64,000 nucleotides of DNA from ZC4RG30 sp963777735 (lineage in GTDB: Bacteria > Pseudomonadota > Gammaproteobacteria > Steroidobacterales > Steroidobacteraceae): contig CAVZRQ010000008.1 of assembly GCA_963777735.1 (NCBI GenBank), positions 682,001 to 746,000 of the forward strand, in the 5' to 3' direction. The position numbers and the translations under genes were made by a program. Under the pieces are notes generated by a model, which was not told the DNA's origin, did not search any database, and was given only the letters and a program-made list of their open reading frames with translations. How positions within the stretch are numbered: the stretch's first letter is position 1; each line of letters starts with the position of its first letter. Of the stretch, positions 28,273-40,593 are shown piece by piece.

Positions 28273-29013
28273 ATGTCCTACTTTATTGTTTCGCTTGTCA
28301 TTCAGGCGCTGCTGATCGTCCATTGCATCAAGACCGGCCGCAACCAGCTCTGGATCTGGGTGCTGGCGCTGCTGTCTGTCGCGGGCATCATCGCGTATAT
28401 CGCGGCGGAACTGTTGCCTGACCTGCTGCGCAGCCGCGCCACCCGACGCACGGTACAAGGCGTGAAGAAGGCCCTCGACCCCGAAGCCGATCTGCGCCGT
28501 CTGGCCCAGCGGGCCGAGATCAGCGGCGGGGTGGACGGAAACCAGCGTTATGCCGAGGAACTGCTGCGCCTGGGCCGCCCTGCCGAGGCCATCACCGTGT
28601 TCCGGCGCACGCTGAGCGGATTGTATGAGCACGACCCGAATCTGCTGCTTGGGCTTGCGCGTGCCCAGTTCGCGGCCGGCCTCTGGTCCGACGCCCGCGG
28701 CACCCTCGATGTGCTGATCCGCCACAATCCCGATTTCCGCTCCGCGGAAGGTCACCTGCTCTATGCCCGCGCGCTGGAACTGGAAGCACAGCCGCAGCGG
28801 GCGCTGGAGGAATACAAGGTACTGGCGGGCTACTACCCGGGCGCCGAAGCCAGGGTGCGCTACGCTCAGCTGTTGCGCGCCCAGAACCAGCCTGATCAGG
28901 CCAGACAACAGTTGCGCGAGCTGCTGAATCAGGCCGCTGTCGCCCCACCTCATTACCGTCGCACCCAGGAAGAATGGCTCAAGCAGGCGGAACGGGATTT
29001 CGCCGCTCTCTGA
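28273..29013 (+). CDS. Inner-membrane TPR-repeat protein
   Basis: 246 residues from ATG 28273. Two hydrophobic helices (about 1-20 and 26-48, around MSYFIVSLVIQALLIVHCIK) anchor it. A cytoplasmic or periplasmic TPR region follows (RYAEELLRLGRPAEAITVFR and AEGHLLYARALELEAQPQRAL). The ending EEWLKQAERDFAAL is typical of this small family. No named function is known. It is divergent from the patatin gene across about 60 bases and is followed after 9 bases by isocitrate dehydrogenase. Confidence 0.82.
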   Translation: MSYFIVSLVIQALLIVHCIKTGRNQLWIWVLALLSVAGIIAYIAAELLPDLLRSRATRRTVQGVKKALDPEADLRRLAQRAEISGGVDGNQRYAEELLRLGRPAEAITVFRRTLSGLYEHDPNLLLGLARAQFAAGLWSDARGTLDVLIRHNPDFRSAEGHLLYARALELEAQPQRALEEYKVLAGYYPGAEARVRYAQLLRAQNQPDQARQQLRELLNQAAVAPPHYRRTQEEWLKQAERDFAAL

Positions 29014-29022
29014 AGGATCATC

Positions 29023-31221
<2,199 letters not shown>

Positions 31222-31247
<26 letters not shown>

Positions 31248-32337
31248 CCGCAGGCACCTGCTGGGTGATGCAGTGGATGTTGCCACCGCCCAGCAGGATC
31301 TCGCGCCCAGGAACGCCCACCACTTGGCGATCGGGAAAAATGCGCTTGAGGCGGGCGATGGCCGAAGCATCGGTGCGTGCATCCAGCAGCGGCACCACCA
31401 CTCCACCGTTGGCGATGTAGAAATTCGCATACGAACCGGCCAGCCGCTCGCCAGCAAGACGGGGCCTGGCGCCCGCGCGGAACTGCACGCCAGCTGCTTC
31501 TGCCGCCGTGATCTTCAGCGGCCCAGGCGACGGCAGTTTGTGGATCTTGAAGCGCCTGTCCCGCGCATCACGCGCCGCATGCAATCGTTCCAGCGCATCG
31601 TTTGAAACTCGCCATTGCGGATCGCGACGGTTGGCAGGGAATGTCAGGCAGATTTCTCCCGGCCGGGCGAAACACGCGAGATTGTCCACGTGGCCGTCGG
31701 TCTCGTCGTTGATCACGCCTTCGCCGAGCCAGATGATCACACTGGCGCCGGTATAGGCCTTGAGCAGCGCTTCGATCTGCAACTTCGAAAGCTGCGGGTT
31801 GCGGTTCGGGTTCAGCAGGCATTCTTCGGTGACCAGCAGCGTGCCCTGCCCGTCGGCATGGATGGCACCACCCTCCATGATGAGCGGCGCGCGATAACGA
31901 TCCACACCTTCCACGGTTGCCACTTTCTGAGCAACCAGATCGTCCTGGTCCCATGGGAAATACAGACCGCCGTTCAGCCCGCCCCAGGCATTGAACTGCC
32001 AGTCCACCGCACGGCGCCTGCCAGCGGCATTGACCACGAAGGTGGGACCCACATCGCGCATCCACGCATCGTTGCTGCTGATCTCGATGACGCGCACGCG
32101 ATCATCCAGGCGGGCGTGGGCGAATTCATACTGCGCAGCAGACACGCCGACACTGACGGGCTCGAAGCGGGAAATGGCAGCAGCCACTGCGGCAAAGGCC
32201 CGTTGTCCGGGGATGGCCCCATCGCGCCAGTTGTCGAGCCGCTCGGGCCAGAGCATCCAGGTGCCGGCATGGCGCTCGAACTCGCCAGGCATCCAGTAAC
32301 CATCGGACCGTGGGGTGCGCAGCAGGGTACGTGTCAT
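31222..32337 (-). CDS. aguA: Agmatine deiminase
   Basis: 371 residues with the layout of the Porphyromonas-type peptidyl-arginine deiminase family: DAWMRDVGPTFVV near residues 88-100, then GWLGLNGGLYFPW-like ring-binding residues, EGGAIHADGQGTLLVTEECL, NDETDGHVDNLACF, and the catalytic cysteine in GGGNIHCITQQ (Cys356). Agmatine deiminase makes N-carbamoylputrescine from agmatine, so it would feed the putrescine pathway encoded upstream. It is the last gene of the leftward series. No N-carbamoylputrescine amidohydrolase is nearby. The start ATG at 32337 fits the family N-terminus (DGYWMPGEFERHAGTWMLWP). Confidence 0.92.
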
Positions 32338-32370
32338 GCGCGCCAGTCTAGCAGCGCTGACCGGCCTCGA

Positions 32371-33132
32371 TCAGCTCTGCTGTGCCTGTGCAGGCGCTAT
32401 CTGTTCAAGCAATGCTTCAATCCCGGCCGTGGCTTTCCGCGCCTGCTCGACCAGCAGTTGCGGCAATCGCAGCGCTTCACGTGCTGCTTCCACAAGGCCA
32501 GGCGTGCAAGTGGTGGCATGCACGAGTTCAGTGGCAAAGGCCTGCGCCATCGTCAGCAGGCTCACGGCCTCGGGACGCTGGATATGGTTCTGTTCCTCGC
32601 GCCAGCGCAGTATCAGCAGGCGCAGTTCACCGGGCAGCGCCCAGCTGCGGGTGACACGCGCCACCAGTTCATCGTCACGCGCTTCCAGGATCTGCTGCAT
32701 GACCGGACCCAGCAGACGCTGGCCGGCATCATGCTCGGCCTGCGCCAGCGCACGCAGCGCGGCAATTTCGCCGGAACGATGCAGCAGGCCCGCACCGGTC
32801 AGCAAAGGCGAATCGAAACGGGTGTGTACGGCCACCACTCTGGCGTAACAGGCAGTCGCTACGGCCTCACGCCACATCAGTGCCATCTCGGCATCCCGGC
32901 CCGGGGCGGAGAACAGTGCCGAACGCAGGTTCTGCAGCGCCCTGATCCCCATCTGTCGCGACGGGAGCTGTTCGGCCGGTTCCTGGAGGTAGGCCACGCA
33001 GGCGGCAAGTCCAGGTGGTCTGGGGGGCGAACGCAGCAGCGCAGCACTGAACGCGGTGATCACACGCGGTGCTTCCGGCGCCATGACTTCGGCACGACGT
33101 GGCTGCAGGTAGACAACACTGGAGGCGGGCAT
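32371..33132 (-). CDS. HDOD-domain protein
   Basis: 253 residues with an HDOD-type helical domain from about residue 15 to 200 (LAACVAYLQEPAEQLPSRQMG, ALMWREAVATACYARVV and HDAGQRLLGPVMQQILEAR). No second catalytic domain is present. HDOD proteins are regulatory and often act in cyclic-di-GMP or DNA-damage signalling, but a partner is not visible here. It starts 85 bases after the trans-sulfuration-type gene and ends 33 before aguA, so co-transcription is possible. Nothing ties it to polyamine metabolism directly. Confidence 0.82.
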   Translation of the reverse strand: MPASSVVYLQPRRAEVMAPEAPRVITAFSAALLRSPPRPPGLAACVAYLQEPAEQLPSRQMGIRALQNLRSALFSAPGRDAEMALMWREAVATACYARVVAVHTRFDSPLLTGAGLLHRSGEIAALRALAQAEHDAGQRLLGPVMQQILEARDDELVARVTRSWALPGELRLLILRWREEQNHIQRPEAVSLLTMAQAFATELVHATTCTPGLVEAAREALRLPQLLVEQARKATAGIEALLEQIAPAQAQQS

Positions 33133-33217
33133 GGCGGCAATTATTGGCCGCGCTGGTTAACTTTGTCCGGTCGGGACGCCGGAACCGCCAACCGCGTCGG
33201 TCGCCGGTCGTTTTAGG

Positions 33218-34385
33218 TTAAATGGAGGCGAGCGCCTGCTCGAGGTCAGCGATGAGGTCGTCCGGGTCTTCCAGGCCAATGGACAGGCGAACCGTGCCGG
33301 GATCGATGCCAGCCAGAGCGGTCAGTTCTGCCGGCAGGTCGTGCGGACCCATGAGCCCGGGCGGAATGATCAGCGATTCAGGCGAACCCATGCTGGCTGC
33401 GATTGCAAACAGCTTGAGTGCATCGGCAAAGCGGTCACCCGCCGCGGCACCGGCGCGCAGATCGAAGCTCACCACGGTGCCGAAGTGGCGCATCTGCTGT
33501 GCGGCCATTTCGTGGCGCGGGTGGCGCGCAAGGCCGGGGTAGTGCACACGCGCTATCCGGTCATGGGCTTCGAGGTACTGCGCGATCCGCATTGCAGAAT
33601 CGCTCTGCGCTTCATAGCGCAGCAGGTAGGTCTTGAGGCCACGCTGGATCAGCCACGCTGCATGCGGATCCAGCACTCCACCCAGCAGCACGAAATCCGG
33701 ACGCAGCTTGCGGATCAGCTCGGCGGAGCCGATGACCGCACCGCCCATCACGTCGCCATGACCGGAGGCGTACTTGGTCAGGCTGTGGATGAACAGGTCG
33801 ACATCCGTATCGCCATGCTGATGCAGGCCCGCCAGCGTATTGTCGAGGACCGTGAGCGCGCCGGCAGCTCGGGCCAGCCGTGTGATGTGGCCGACATCCG
33901 CGATGCGGGTGACGGGGTTGGTCGGGCTCTCGAAGATCACCAGCCGGGTCGGAGTTCCCTGGAGAACACGTTCGATACCGGCATCGTCTTCAATCGACAG
34001 CATGGTGTGACGCACGCCATAGCGCTGCAGGGTACGCCGCAGCAGCGTGCGCGTCGGGGCATAGGTTTCCACAAAACACAGCACATGATCGTCGGACTTC
34101 AGCAGCCCGATCAGGGTCTGCGCAATGGCGCCTACACCGGAGCTGCAGACGATGGCGTCTTCCCGCCCCTGCAGACCGGCAAGGGTCTGTTCGAGCTGGC
34201 GGGTAGTGGGGTTTGCAGAACGGGAATAGAAGAAACCATCCGTCTCGCCGCGCAGACTGCGCAGGGTGTCGGCTACCGTGTCGTGCTCGAATTTGACACT
34301 CTGGTAAAGGGGAGCCACCAGCGCCCGGTTGTCTTCCGGCGACCTGGACCTGCGGCGGATGCACCAGTCGCGTCTTGTCCTTCAT
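33218..34385 (-). CDS. Cystathionine gamma-synthase/beta-lyase-type PLP enzyme, one frameshift
   Basis: The PLP-dependent trans-sulfuration family is recognised by MAPLYQSVKFEHDTV, SANPTTRQLEQTLAGLQG, the PLP lysine in HSLTKYASGHGDVMGG and the C-terminal GLEDPDDLIADL. The frame is broken near 34336-34339, where one extra base separates MKDKTRLVHPPQVQVA from EDNRALVAPLYQS. Corrected, it is 388 residues, the family norm. It begins 12 bases after the methionine-type aminotransferase and may be part of that operon. The precise activity (gamma-synthase, beta-lyase or gamma-lyase) cannot be told from sequence alone. Confidence 0.88.
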
Positions 34386-34397
34386 ATCGCTAGGGTA

Positions 34398-35549
34398 TCA
34401 CTGCACAGCGCGAAGCCGGATGATGGCTTCGGCGAGGGTGGCATCCTGCTTGGCAAAGCACAATCTGAGCAGGGTGTGCTTGACAGGCTCACGATAGAAC
34501 GGCGCCAGCGGAATGGAAGCCACCCCGCCCTGCTCCAGCAATCGCTCGGCGGCGGCAGCATCGTCGAGACCGGCAAGCAGACCACAATCGGCGTAGTCGA
34601 TGAGGGTGAAATAGGTCCCCTGGGCCGGCAACACACGGAACGCGGATCCGGCCAGACCCTCAGTCAGCAACTGCCGCTTGCGTGCAAAGAACTGAGGCAA
34701 GTCGTTGAACACCGCTGGTTTCGCGGCGAGGTAGGCGGCCAGCGCATGCTGGAAAGCCGTGGAGATGGAGAAGGTGTTGAACTGATGCACCTTGCGCAGT
34801 TCGGCCGTAAGCACCTGCGGGGCAACACAGTAGCCGACACGCAGGCCAGTGGCGTGCAGGGATTTCCCGTAGGAATACACCGCCATTGATCGGTCGCGCA
34901 GGGCGGGATCGGCCAGCACGCTGTGGTGTCGCGAATCCGGATAGACGATGTGCTCGTAGACTTCGTCGCTGAGCACTGTCAGGTCATGCTTTTCCGCAAG
35001 CAGGGCGAGCTGGGCCATATCGTCGGCAGACATCACCGTACAGGCGGGATTGTGCGGGCTGTTGATGATCACCAGCCGGGTTTGCGGGGTCACAGCGGCG
35101 CGCACCCGCTCCCAGTCGTAGCGGAACAGCGGTGGCAGCAGCGGCACATGCACGCAGCGCGCGCCGGCAACGCGCACAGCGGGGTCGTAGGAATCGTAGG
35201 CCGGATCAAATACCAGCACTTCGTCACCCGGACCCACCAGCGCGGCGATTGCCGAGAAGATCGCCTCGGTAGCCCCGAGCGTGATGGTGATCTGCTGTTG
35301 CGCATCCACTGCGATGCCGTGGCGACGATGCAGATCAGCTGCAATCTGCTCCATGAGCGCCGGCACACCTGCCATGGGCGCGTACTGGTTGTGGCCGGCA
35401 CGCATGGCCTCGCCCACAAGATCCGTGAGCAAGGGATCGATGGGGTAATCCGGGAAGCCCTGCCCGAGATTTACGGCGCCAAGTTCATGCGCGCGCCGCG
35501 AAATGACGGTGAAGATCGTCGTGCCGACGTCCGGCAGTTTGCTGCGCAA
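34398..35549 (-). CDS. Methionine/kynurenine-type class I aminotransferase
   Basis: 383 residues from a TTG start: LRSKLPDVGTTIFTVIS fits the N-terminus of methionine aminotransferases such as YbdL, and AGGAAG lies 9 bases upstream, just inside the preceding gene. The core has GATEAIFSAIAALV, NSPHNPACTVMSADD, DEVYEHIVY and the PLP lysine in YSYGKSLHATGLRVGY. It overlaps nothing but starts only 4 bases after the glucokinase stop. Such enzymes transaminate methionine or kynurenine with 2-oxo acids; a role in methionine salvage, which connects with polyamine synthesis, is plausible. Confidence 0.85.
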   Translation of the reverse strand: MRSKLPDVGTTIFTVISRRAHELGAVNLGQGFPDYPIDPLLTDLVGEAMRAGHNQYAPMAGVPALMEQIAADLHRRHGIAVDAQQQITITLGATEAIFSAIAALVGPGDEVLVFDPAYDSYDPAVRVAGARCVHVPLLPPLFRYDWERVRAAVTPQTRLVIINSPHNPACTVMSADDMAQLALLAEKHDLTVLSDEVYEHIVYPDSRHHSVLADPALRDRSMAVYSYGKSLHATGLRVGYCVAPQVLTAELRKVHQFNTFSISTAFQHALAAYLAAKPAVFNDLPQFFARKRQLLTEGLAGSAFRVLPAQGTYFTLIDYADCGLLAGLDDAAAAERLLEQGGVASIPLAPFYREPVKHTLLRLCFAKQDATLAEAIIRLRAVQ

Positions 35550-35553
35550 GGCT

Positions 35554-36294
35554 TCAGGCTTCCTGGCCAGCGACGGCCATGGCGGCCCCGACAACACCCG
35601 CAGAAGCGCCCAGTGTGGCCGCGCGAAGCGGCGCGCGGGAACGCAGCAGCGACGCAAACTGGTTGAAGTTCTCGATGACCCCGCCACCCATGACAATCAC
35701 TTCCGGCCAGAACAGTCGGTTGATGGCGTCGAGGTATCGATTCACCCGTTCGGCCCATTGCGGCCAGTCCAGCGCTTCTTCGGTTCGGGCTCTTGCAGAA
35801 GCGCGTTGTTCCGCTTCGAATCCATCCACTTCCATGTGCCCCAGTTCGGTATTGGGCACCAGCCGACCATCGGTGAACAGTGCCGAGCCGATGCCAGTGC
35901 CGAAGGTCAGCACCATGACCGTGCCGCGCACGCCGCGCGCAGCGCCCCAGCGCACTTCCGCAAGCCCCGCAGCATCGGCATCATTCAGGACTGCGACCGC
36001 TCTGCCCAGGCGCTTGCGCAGCAGATCCTCCACGTTCATGCCGATCAGTGCAGGATCGAGATTGGCAGCGGTATGCACCACACCGCCCCGCACCACGGAA
36101 GGCAGAGCGATTCCGACGGGTGCATCCGGCTGCAGGCCATTGGCCAGAGATGCAATGCTGTCGAGCAGGGCCTCGGCCTGCCCTGCCGTGGGCACGCTGC
36201 TGAGTTCCGTCAGTACCTTGCCAAGCCTGAGGTTCACGGGCGCGTATTTGATCGACGAACCGCCGACATCCACCCCCAACGCGACGCTCGTCAC
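35554..36294 (-). CDS. ppgK: Polyphosphate glucokinase
   Basis: 246 residues of the ROK superfamily, polyphosphate-glucokinase type: VALGVDVGGSSIKYAPVN at the N-terminus, AVAVLNDADAAGLAEVRWG, LTFGTGIGSALFTDGRLVPN and NTELGHMEVDG, with a C-terminal IVMGGGVIENF. These enzymes phosphorylate glucose with inorganic polyphosphate. The start overlaps the potI stop by 4 bases, so it is firmly embedded in the polyamine-transport operon. That placement is unusual, since no sugar-related gene is nearby. Confidence 0.88.
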   Translation of the reverse strand: MTSVALGVDVGGSSIKYAPVNLRLGKVLTELSSVPTAGQAEALLDSIASLANGLQPDAPVGIALPSVVRGGVVHTAANLDPALIGMNVEDLLRKRLGRAVAVLNDADAAGLAEVRWGAARGVRGTVMVLTFGTGIGSALFTDGRLVPNTELGHMEVDGFEAEQRASARARTEEALDWPQWAERVNRYLDAINRLFWPEVIVMGGGVIENFNQFASLLRSRAPLRAATLGASAGVVGAAMAVAGQEA

Positions 36295-37151
36295 CTCGGG
36301 CCGGCCTCGGCCATGCGCATCTCGCGCTCGCGGCGTTTTTCAGCGCGCTTCATCAGGATTGCCGAAACCACCACGCCAGTGGCAACGATCAGCACCATGA
36401 TGGTGGCCAATGCATTGACGCTGGGGTTCACGCCGAGCCGTACCTTGGAGTAGATCAACATCGGCAGGGTGTTGGAGCCGGGGCCGGACACGAACTGCGA
36501 CACCACCACATCGTCCCAGGACAACGTGAAGGCCAGCAGCCAGCCGGAAAGAATGGCCGGCATGATCAGCGGCAGCGTGACGCGGAAGAACACCTTTGCC
36601 GGCTTCGCCCCCAGATCGAGCGCTGCTTCTTCCAGGGAATCGTCGAACGACGCCAATCGCGACTGCACCACCACGGTGACATAGGCCATCGTGAAGGTGA
36701 TGTGGGCAAGGGTGATGGTCATGATGCCGCGATCGAACTGCCAACCGAATAGCACCCGGAACATCTGCTCCAGCGACACGAACAGCAGCAACATGGAAAG
36801 GCCGGTGATGACTTCCGGCATGACCAGCGGCGCCGTGGTCAGCCCCTGCAACAGGGCGCGGCCGCGGAATGGCCCGAATCTCGCCAGCACCAGACCGGCC
36901 AGGGTGCCGAGCACCACCGCGCCAGTGGCCGCCATCGCGGCCACTCGAATCGACAGCCAGGCCGCCTGCAGCACTGCGCGATCATTCAACAGCGCCACAT
37001 ACCACTTGATGGTCGGTGAATTGGCGGCATCCCAGACGGTGACCAGCCGCGAATTGTTGAAGGAATAGATCATCATCGAGATGATCGGCGCGTACAGGAA
37101 CAGCAGCCCCACTGCCAGCGCGATCTTCGAGAACGACAACCCTTTCTTCAT
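36291..37151 (-). CDS. potI: Polyamine ABC transporter permease
   Basis: 286 residues, six hydrophobic helices, with the permease signature EEAALDLGAKPAKVFFRVTLP (the EAA loop) that contacts the ATPase. The N-terminal stretch FLYAPIISMMIYSFNNS is typical of PotI/PotC permeases. It overlaps potH by 4 bases and ppgK by 4 bases. Together with PotH, PotG and PotF it imports putrescine or spermidine across the inner membrane. Confidence 0.92.
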   Translation of the reverse strand: MKKGLSFSKIALAVGLLFLYAPIISMMIYSFNNSRLVTVWDAANSPTIKWYVALLNDRAVLQAAWLSIRVAAMAATGAVVLGTLAGLVLARFGPFRGRALLQGLTTAPLVMPEVITGLSMLLLFVSLEQMFRVLFGWQFDRGIMTITLAHITFTMAYVTVVVQSRLASFDDSLEEAALDLGAKPAKVFFRVTLPLIMPAILSGWLLAFTLSWDDVVVSQFVSGPGSNTLPMLIYSKVRLGVNPSVNALATIMVLIVATGVVVSAILMKRAEKRREREMRMAEAGPR

Positions 37152-38152
37152 CTCCTGGCCGCCCGCAGTTCCCGATTCTGGAAGTACTGGAACACCATCA
37201 TCGGCACGAGCAGCAGCAGCAGCATTGCAATGGCCACAGCGCTCGCACGCGGCCAGTCACGGTTGCGGAAGAATTCGTCGGACAGCAGGCCGGCAATCAT
37301 CAGCTGATCGGTGCGGCCGAGCAGGGTCGGGATCACGTATTCACCCACAGCGGGAATGAACACCAGCAACGATCCGGCGACGATTCCCGGAACGGACAAC
37401 GGGAACGTGATGCGGAAGAACGATCGAATGGGCCCCGAGCCGAGGTCCTGCGCGGCTTCGAGCAGCGTCTGGTCGTGCTTCTCGAGATTGGTGTACAGGG
37501 GCAGGATCATGAACGGCAGATAGGAATAGACGATGCCGACATACACCGCGAAGCTGGTGTTCATCATGGCCAGCGGCTCGTTGATGATGCCGATTGCCAT
37601 CAGGAACTGGTTGATCACGCCGTCGGTCTTCAGCAGCCCGATCCAGGCGTACACACGCAACAGGAATGAAGTCCAGAAAGGCAGGATCACCAGCATCAGC
37701 AGCACATTGCGCGTGCTGGGCGAGGATCGCGCAATGGCATAGGCCATCGGATACGCCACCAGCAGGCACAGCACCGTCGAAACCGCCGCCACCTTGATGG
37801 AATAAAGCCAGGCGCTGACGTAGAGCGGCTCGTGCAGCAGATAGGTGTAGCTCGAGAACATGAGCTTCACCTGCAGGGCACCGTCTTCGAGCCAGCGCAC
37901 CACCGGTTCGTAAGGCGGGCGGCCCAGCGGCGAAAACTCCGCAAACGAGATCTTCAGCACGATCAGGAACGGGATCAGGAAGAACAACACCAGCCACAGG
38001 TAGGGCACGCCGACGACCAGACGCTGGCCGGCCCAGTTGCTCTTGATGTAGTCGGACCAGCGCGGCGGCCCGAAGCGGAAGAACAGCTGCCACAATGGCC
38101 CTGCCCGGCCACTGCTCCAGCCTGACCGCACTTGTAGGTGGTTGCCGCGCAC
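37148..38152 (-). CDS. potH: Polyamine ABC transporter permease
   Basis: 334 residues from a GTG start that shares one base with the potG stop (TAGTG). It has a hydrophilic N-terminal tail, then six membrane helices starting VPYLWLVLFFLIPFLIVLKIS and the EAA loop LLEAAQDLGSGPIRSFFRIT. PotH/PotB permeases have this shape. An internal start near the tail end cannot be excluded. It pairs with PotI in the import channel. Confidence 0.92.
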   Translation of the reverse strand: MRGNHLQVRSGWSSGRAGPLWQLFFRFGPPRWSDYIKSNWAGQRLVVGVPYLWLVLFFLIPFLIVLKISFAEFSPLGRPPYEPVVRWLEDGALQVKLMFSSYTYLLHEPLYVSAWLYSIKVAAVSTVLCLLVAYPMAYAIARSSPSTRNVLLMLVILPFWTSFLLRVYAWIGLLKTDGVINQFLMAIGIINEPLAMMNTSFAVYVGIVYSYLPFMILPLYTNLEKHDQTLLEAAQDLGSGPIRSFFRITFPLSVPGIVAGSLLVFIPAVGEYVIPTLLGRTDQLMIAGLLSDEFFRNRDWPRASAVAIAMLLLLLVPMMVFQYFQNRELRAARR

Positions 38153-39300
38153 TAGTGCGTGACCACCACGGGGCTGCCCGGATACCAGGTGAGATACACG
38201 GTTTCATCCCACAGGATGCGGTCGTCATCGGAAAGCCGCTCGATGTTGGGCAGCGTGACCCGCACGATCTTGCCGGTGTCGATCTTCACCAGGAACACCG
38301 ACACATCGCCCATGTAGGCGATTTCCTTGACCACCCCGCGCACGCAGTTCTCCTTCGAATCGGAGGGCGGATTGCGCTGGATGTCGATCTTCTCTGGCCG
38401 GATGGCTACCCACACGGTGGCGCTGGGAGCGGCACTGATGCCGTGATCCACGTAGACCACGCCGCCGAGTTCATCTGACTGGATGCGAACGCGATCCGGC
38501 AGGTCTTCTACCAGACGGCCCTCGAACATGTTCACTGAACCGACGAAGTCCGCCACGAACTTGGACGAGGGGAATTCGTAGATCTCGGTGGGCGTGCCGA
38601 TCTGCGCGATTTCGCCGCGGTTCATCACGCCGATCCGGGAGGCCAGGGTCATTGCTTCTTCCTGGTCATGGGTCACCACCATGAAGGTGACGCCCAGCTG
38701 CTCCTGGATGTTGATGAGCTCGAACTGGGTGTGTTCGCGCAGCTTCTTGTCGAGCGCGCCAAGCGGCTCGTCGAGCAGCAGCAGCTTGGGCCGCTTCACC
38801 AGCGCGCGGGCCAGCGCCACGCGCTGGCGTTGCCCGCCAGAAAGCTGGTGCGGCTTGCGGGCTGCGAATTCGCTCAGCTTCACGATGTCCAGGATCTCAG
38901 TGACCCGCGTGGCGATTTCGCTGCGGGAGAGCTTTTCCTGCTCCAGGCCAAAGGAGATGTTTTTTTCCACGGACATGTGCGGGAACAGCGCGTACGACTG
39001 GAACATCATGTTCACCGGTCGCTCGTAGGGTGGAATGCCGGCCATATCCTGCCCGTCGAGAAAGATATTCCCGGACGTAGGCGCTTCGAACCCGGCCAGC
39101 ATGCGCAGCAGCGTGGACTTGCCACAGCCCGACCCACCCAGCAGACAGAAGATCTCCCGCTGGTAGATCTTCAGGGAGACATTGTTGACGGCGATGAAAT
39201 CACCGAATTTCTTGGTGACGTTCTCGATCCGGATGTAAGCCTCGGCGTTGGGATCACGCCAGGGTTCGAACTTGACCTTCTCGCTACGACGATCCGACAT
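38152..39300 (-). CDS. potG: Polyamine ABC transporter ATP-binding protein
   Basis: 382 residues from MSDRRSEKVKFEPW; a second ATG seven codons earlier has weaker context. It holds Walker A GGSGCGKST (residues 55-63), the signature LSGGQRQRVALARAL, Walker B LLLLDEPLGALD and a C-terminal TOBE-type region. The EPWRDP N-terminal extension and overall length match PotG/PotA of putrescine importers. It supplies the energy for uptake and binds the EAA loops of PotH and PotI. Confidence 0.93.
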   Translation of the reverse strand: MSDRRSEKVKFEPWRDPNAEAYIRIENVTKKFGDFIAVNNVSLKIYQREIFCLLGGSGCGKSTLLRMLAGFEAPTSGNIFLDGQDMAGIPPYERPVNMMFQSYALFPHMSVEKNISFGLEQEKLSRSEIATRVTEILDIVKLSEFAARKPHQLSGGQRQRVALARALVKRPKLLLLDEPLGALDKKLREHTQFELINIQEQLGVTFMVVTHDQEEAMTLASRIGVMNRGEIAQIGTPTEIYEFPSSKFVADFVGSVNMFEGRLVEDLPDRVRIQSDELGGVVYVDHGISAAPSATVWVAIRPEKIDIQRNPPSDSKENCVRGVVKEIAYMGDVSVFLVKIDTGKIVRVTLPNIERLSDDDRILWDETVYLTWYPGSPVVVTH

Positions 39301-39364
39301 GACTACCCCGCGTGGGTGCAAACGAACACGCCGCCAGTGAAGGCGGCGCGTGATTCAGGTGGGG

Positions 39365-40516
39365 CTACTTTCCGGTACGGAACCGCGTCCAGGTGCGCGT
39401 CAGTTCCTTGGTGAAGTCCGCGCTCTCGGGCATGTCGGGCACCAGCTTCGCCATGAGTTCCGGCGGCGGGAAGATATTCGGATTGCTCTTCACTTCTTCG
39501 TCGACGGCGGGCCATGAAGCCGCATTGCTGTTGGCGTAGCTGAGGAAGTTGCTGTTCTTCGCGGCAACATCCGCGCGCAGCATGTAGTCGATGAAGACAT
39601 GCGCGTTCTTCACATGCGAGGCATCCGCCGGGATGGCCATGCTGTCGAAGAACATCACCGCGCCCTCCTTCGGGATGTTGTACTTGATGGTGAAGCCCTT
39701 GCCGGCTTCCTCGGACCGGTCGCGTGCCAGGAATACGTCGCCGGACCAGCCCATCGCGAGGCAGATTTCGCCATTGGCCAGGTCCTCGATGTACTTCGAG
39801 GAATTGATCAGGCGGATGTGGGGACGCACCGCCATCAGCACCTTCTCGGCGGCCTTGAGGTCTTCCAGGCTTTCGCTGTTGGCATCCTTGCCCAGGTACA
39901 TCAGCACAGTGCCCACCACTTCACTTGGGGCGTCGAGCACCGAGATGCCGCACTTGGCGAAGTTCTTGGCCACTGCCGGATCCCAGAACATCGCAAAACT
40001 GTCTACGGGTGCGTTCGGCATCGCTGCGTTGATCATGGCTTCGTTGTAGCCGACGCCCGACGTGCCCCACATGTAATTCACGGCATGTTCGTTGCCCGGG
40101 TCGAAGGCTTCGAGGCGCTTGGAGATATCGGCGTCGAGGTTCTTGTAGTTCGGCAACTTGGCCTTGTCGAGCTTCTGGTAGATGCCCGCAGTGATCTGCC
40201 GCGCCAGGAACGAGGCCGATGGCACCACGACGTCGTAGCCAGTGCGGCCCGCGAGCAGCTTGGTCTCGAGCAGCTCGTTGGAATCCATCACTTCGTAGTT
40301 GACCTTGACACCGGTCTCCTTCTCGAAGGCTTCGATCACCGTCGGTTCGATGTAGTCCGACCAGTTGTAGACGTTGACGACCTTCTCTTCGTCTGTGTCG
40401 AAGGCGGTTGCGGCGGCAGCGCCTTCCGTGGTGGGTTCAGCGGGCTTGCCGCCGCAGGCTGCCAGCAGCACGCCAAGTGCCGCCAGGGCTGTGATCTGTC
40501 GCATTTGAAGTGACAT
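39365..40516 (-). CDS. potF: Polyamine-binding periplasmic lipoprotein
   Basis: 383 residues. A lipoprotein signal (ALGVLLAACGG) and then a spermidine/putrescine-binding fold: VVNVYNWSDYIEPTVIEAF, YDVVVPSASFLARQI, NYMWGTSGVGYN and YANSNAASWPAV. These are all typical of PotF-type proteins. The start at 40516 has AGAGGGAG upstream at a good distance. It is the solute receptor of the importer. Lipid anchoring is unusual for E. coli PotF, though common in other genera. Confidence 0.93.
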   Translation of the reverse strand: MSLQMRQITALAALGVLLAACGGKPAEPTTEGAAAATAFDTDEEKVVNVYNWSDYIEPTVIEAFEKETGVKVNYEVMDSNELLETKLLAGRTGYDVVVPSASFLARQITAGIYQKLDKAKLPNYKNLDADISKRLEAFDPGNEHAVNYMWGTSGVGYNEAMINAAMPNAPVDSFAMFWDPAVAKNFAKCGISVLDAPSEVVGTVLMYLGKDANSESLEDLKAAEKVLMAVRPHIRLINSSKYIEDLANGEICLAMGWSGDVFLARDRSEEAGKGFTIKYNIPKEGAVMFFDSMAIPADASHVKNAHVFIDYMLRADVAAKNSNFLSYANSNAASWPAVDEEVKSNPNIFPPPELMAKLVPDMPESADFTKELTRTWTRFRTGK

Positions 40517-40593
40517 CGCGGACTCCCTCTGGACCAAAAATGTTGAGCACTACAACCAAGCCGCGCGGCGCGCCGGCGACATGACCGATATAA

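Noticed and set aside
31615..33216. A 533-codon open frame on the plus strand
   Set aside because: Antisense to aguA and the HDOD gene, both with clear family motifs; no ribosome site or domain is visible.
33133..33217. Possible small RNA or tRNA in the gap
   Set aside because: The 85 bases do not fold into a cloverleaf or a terminator-bounded hairpin by eye; nothing can be supported.
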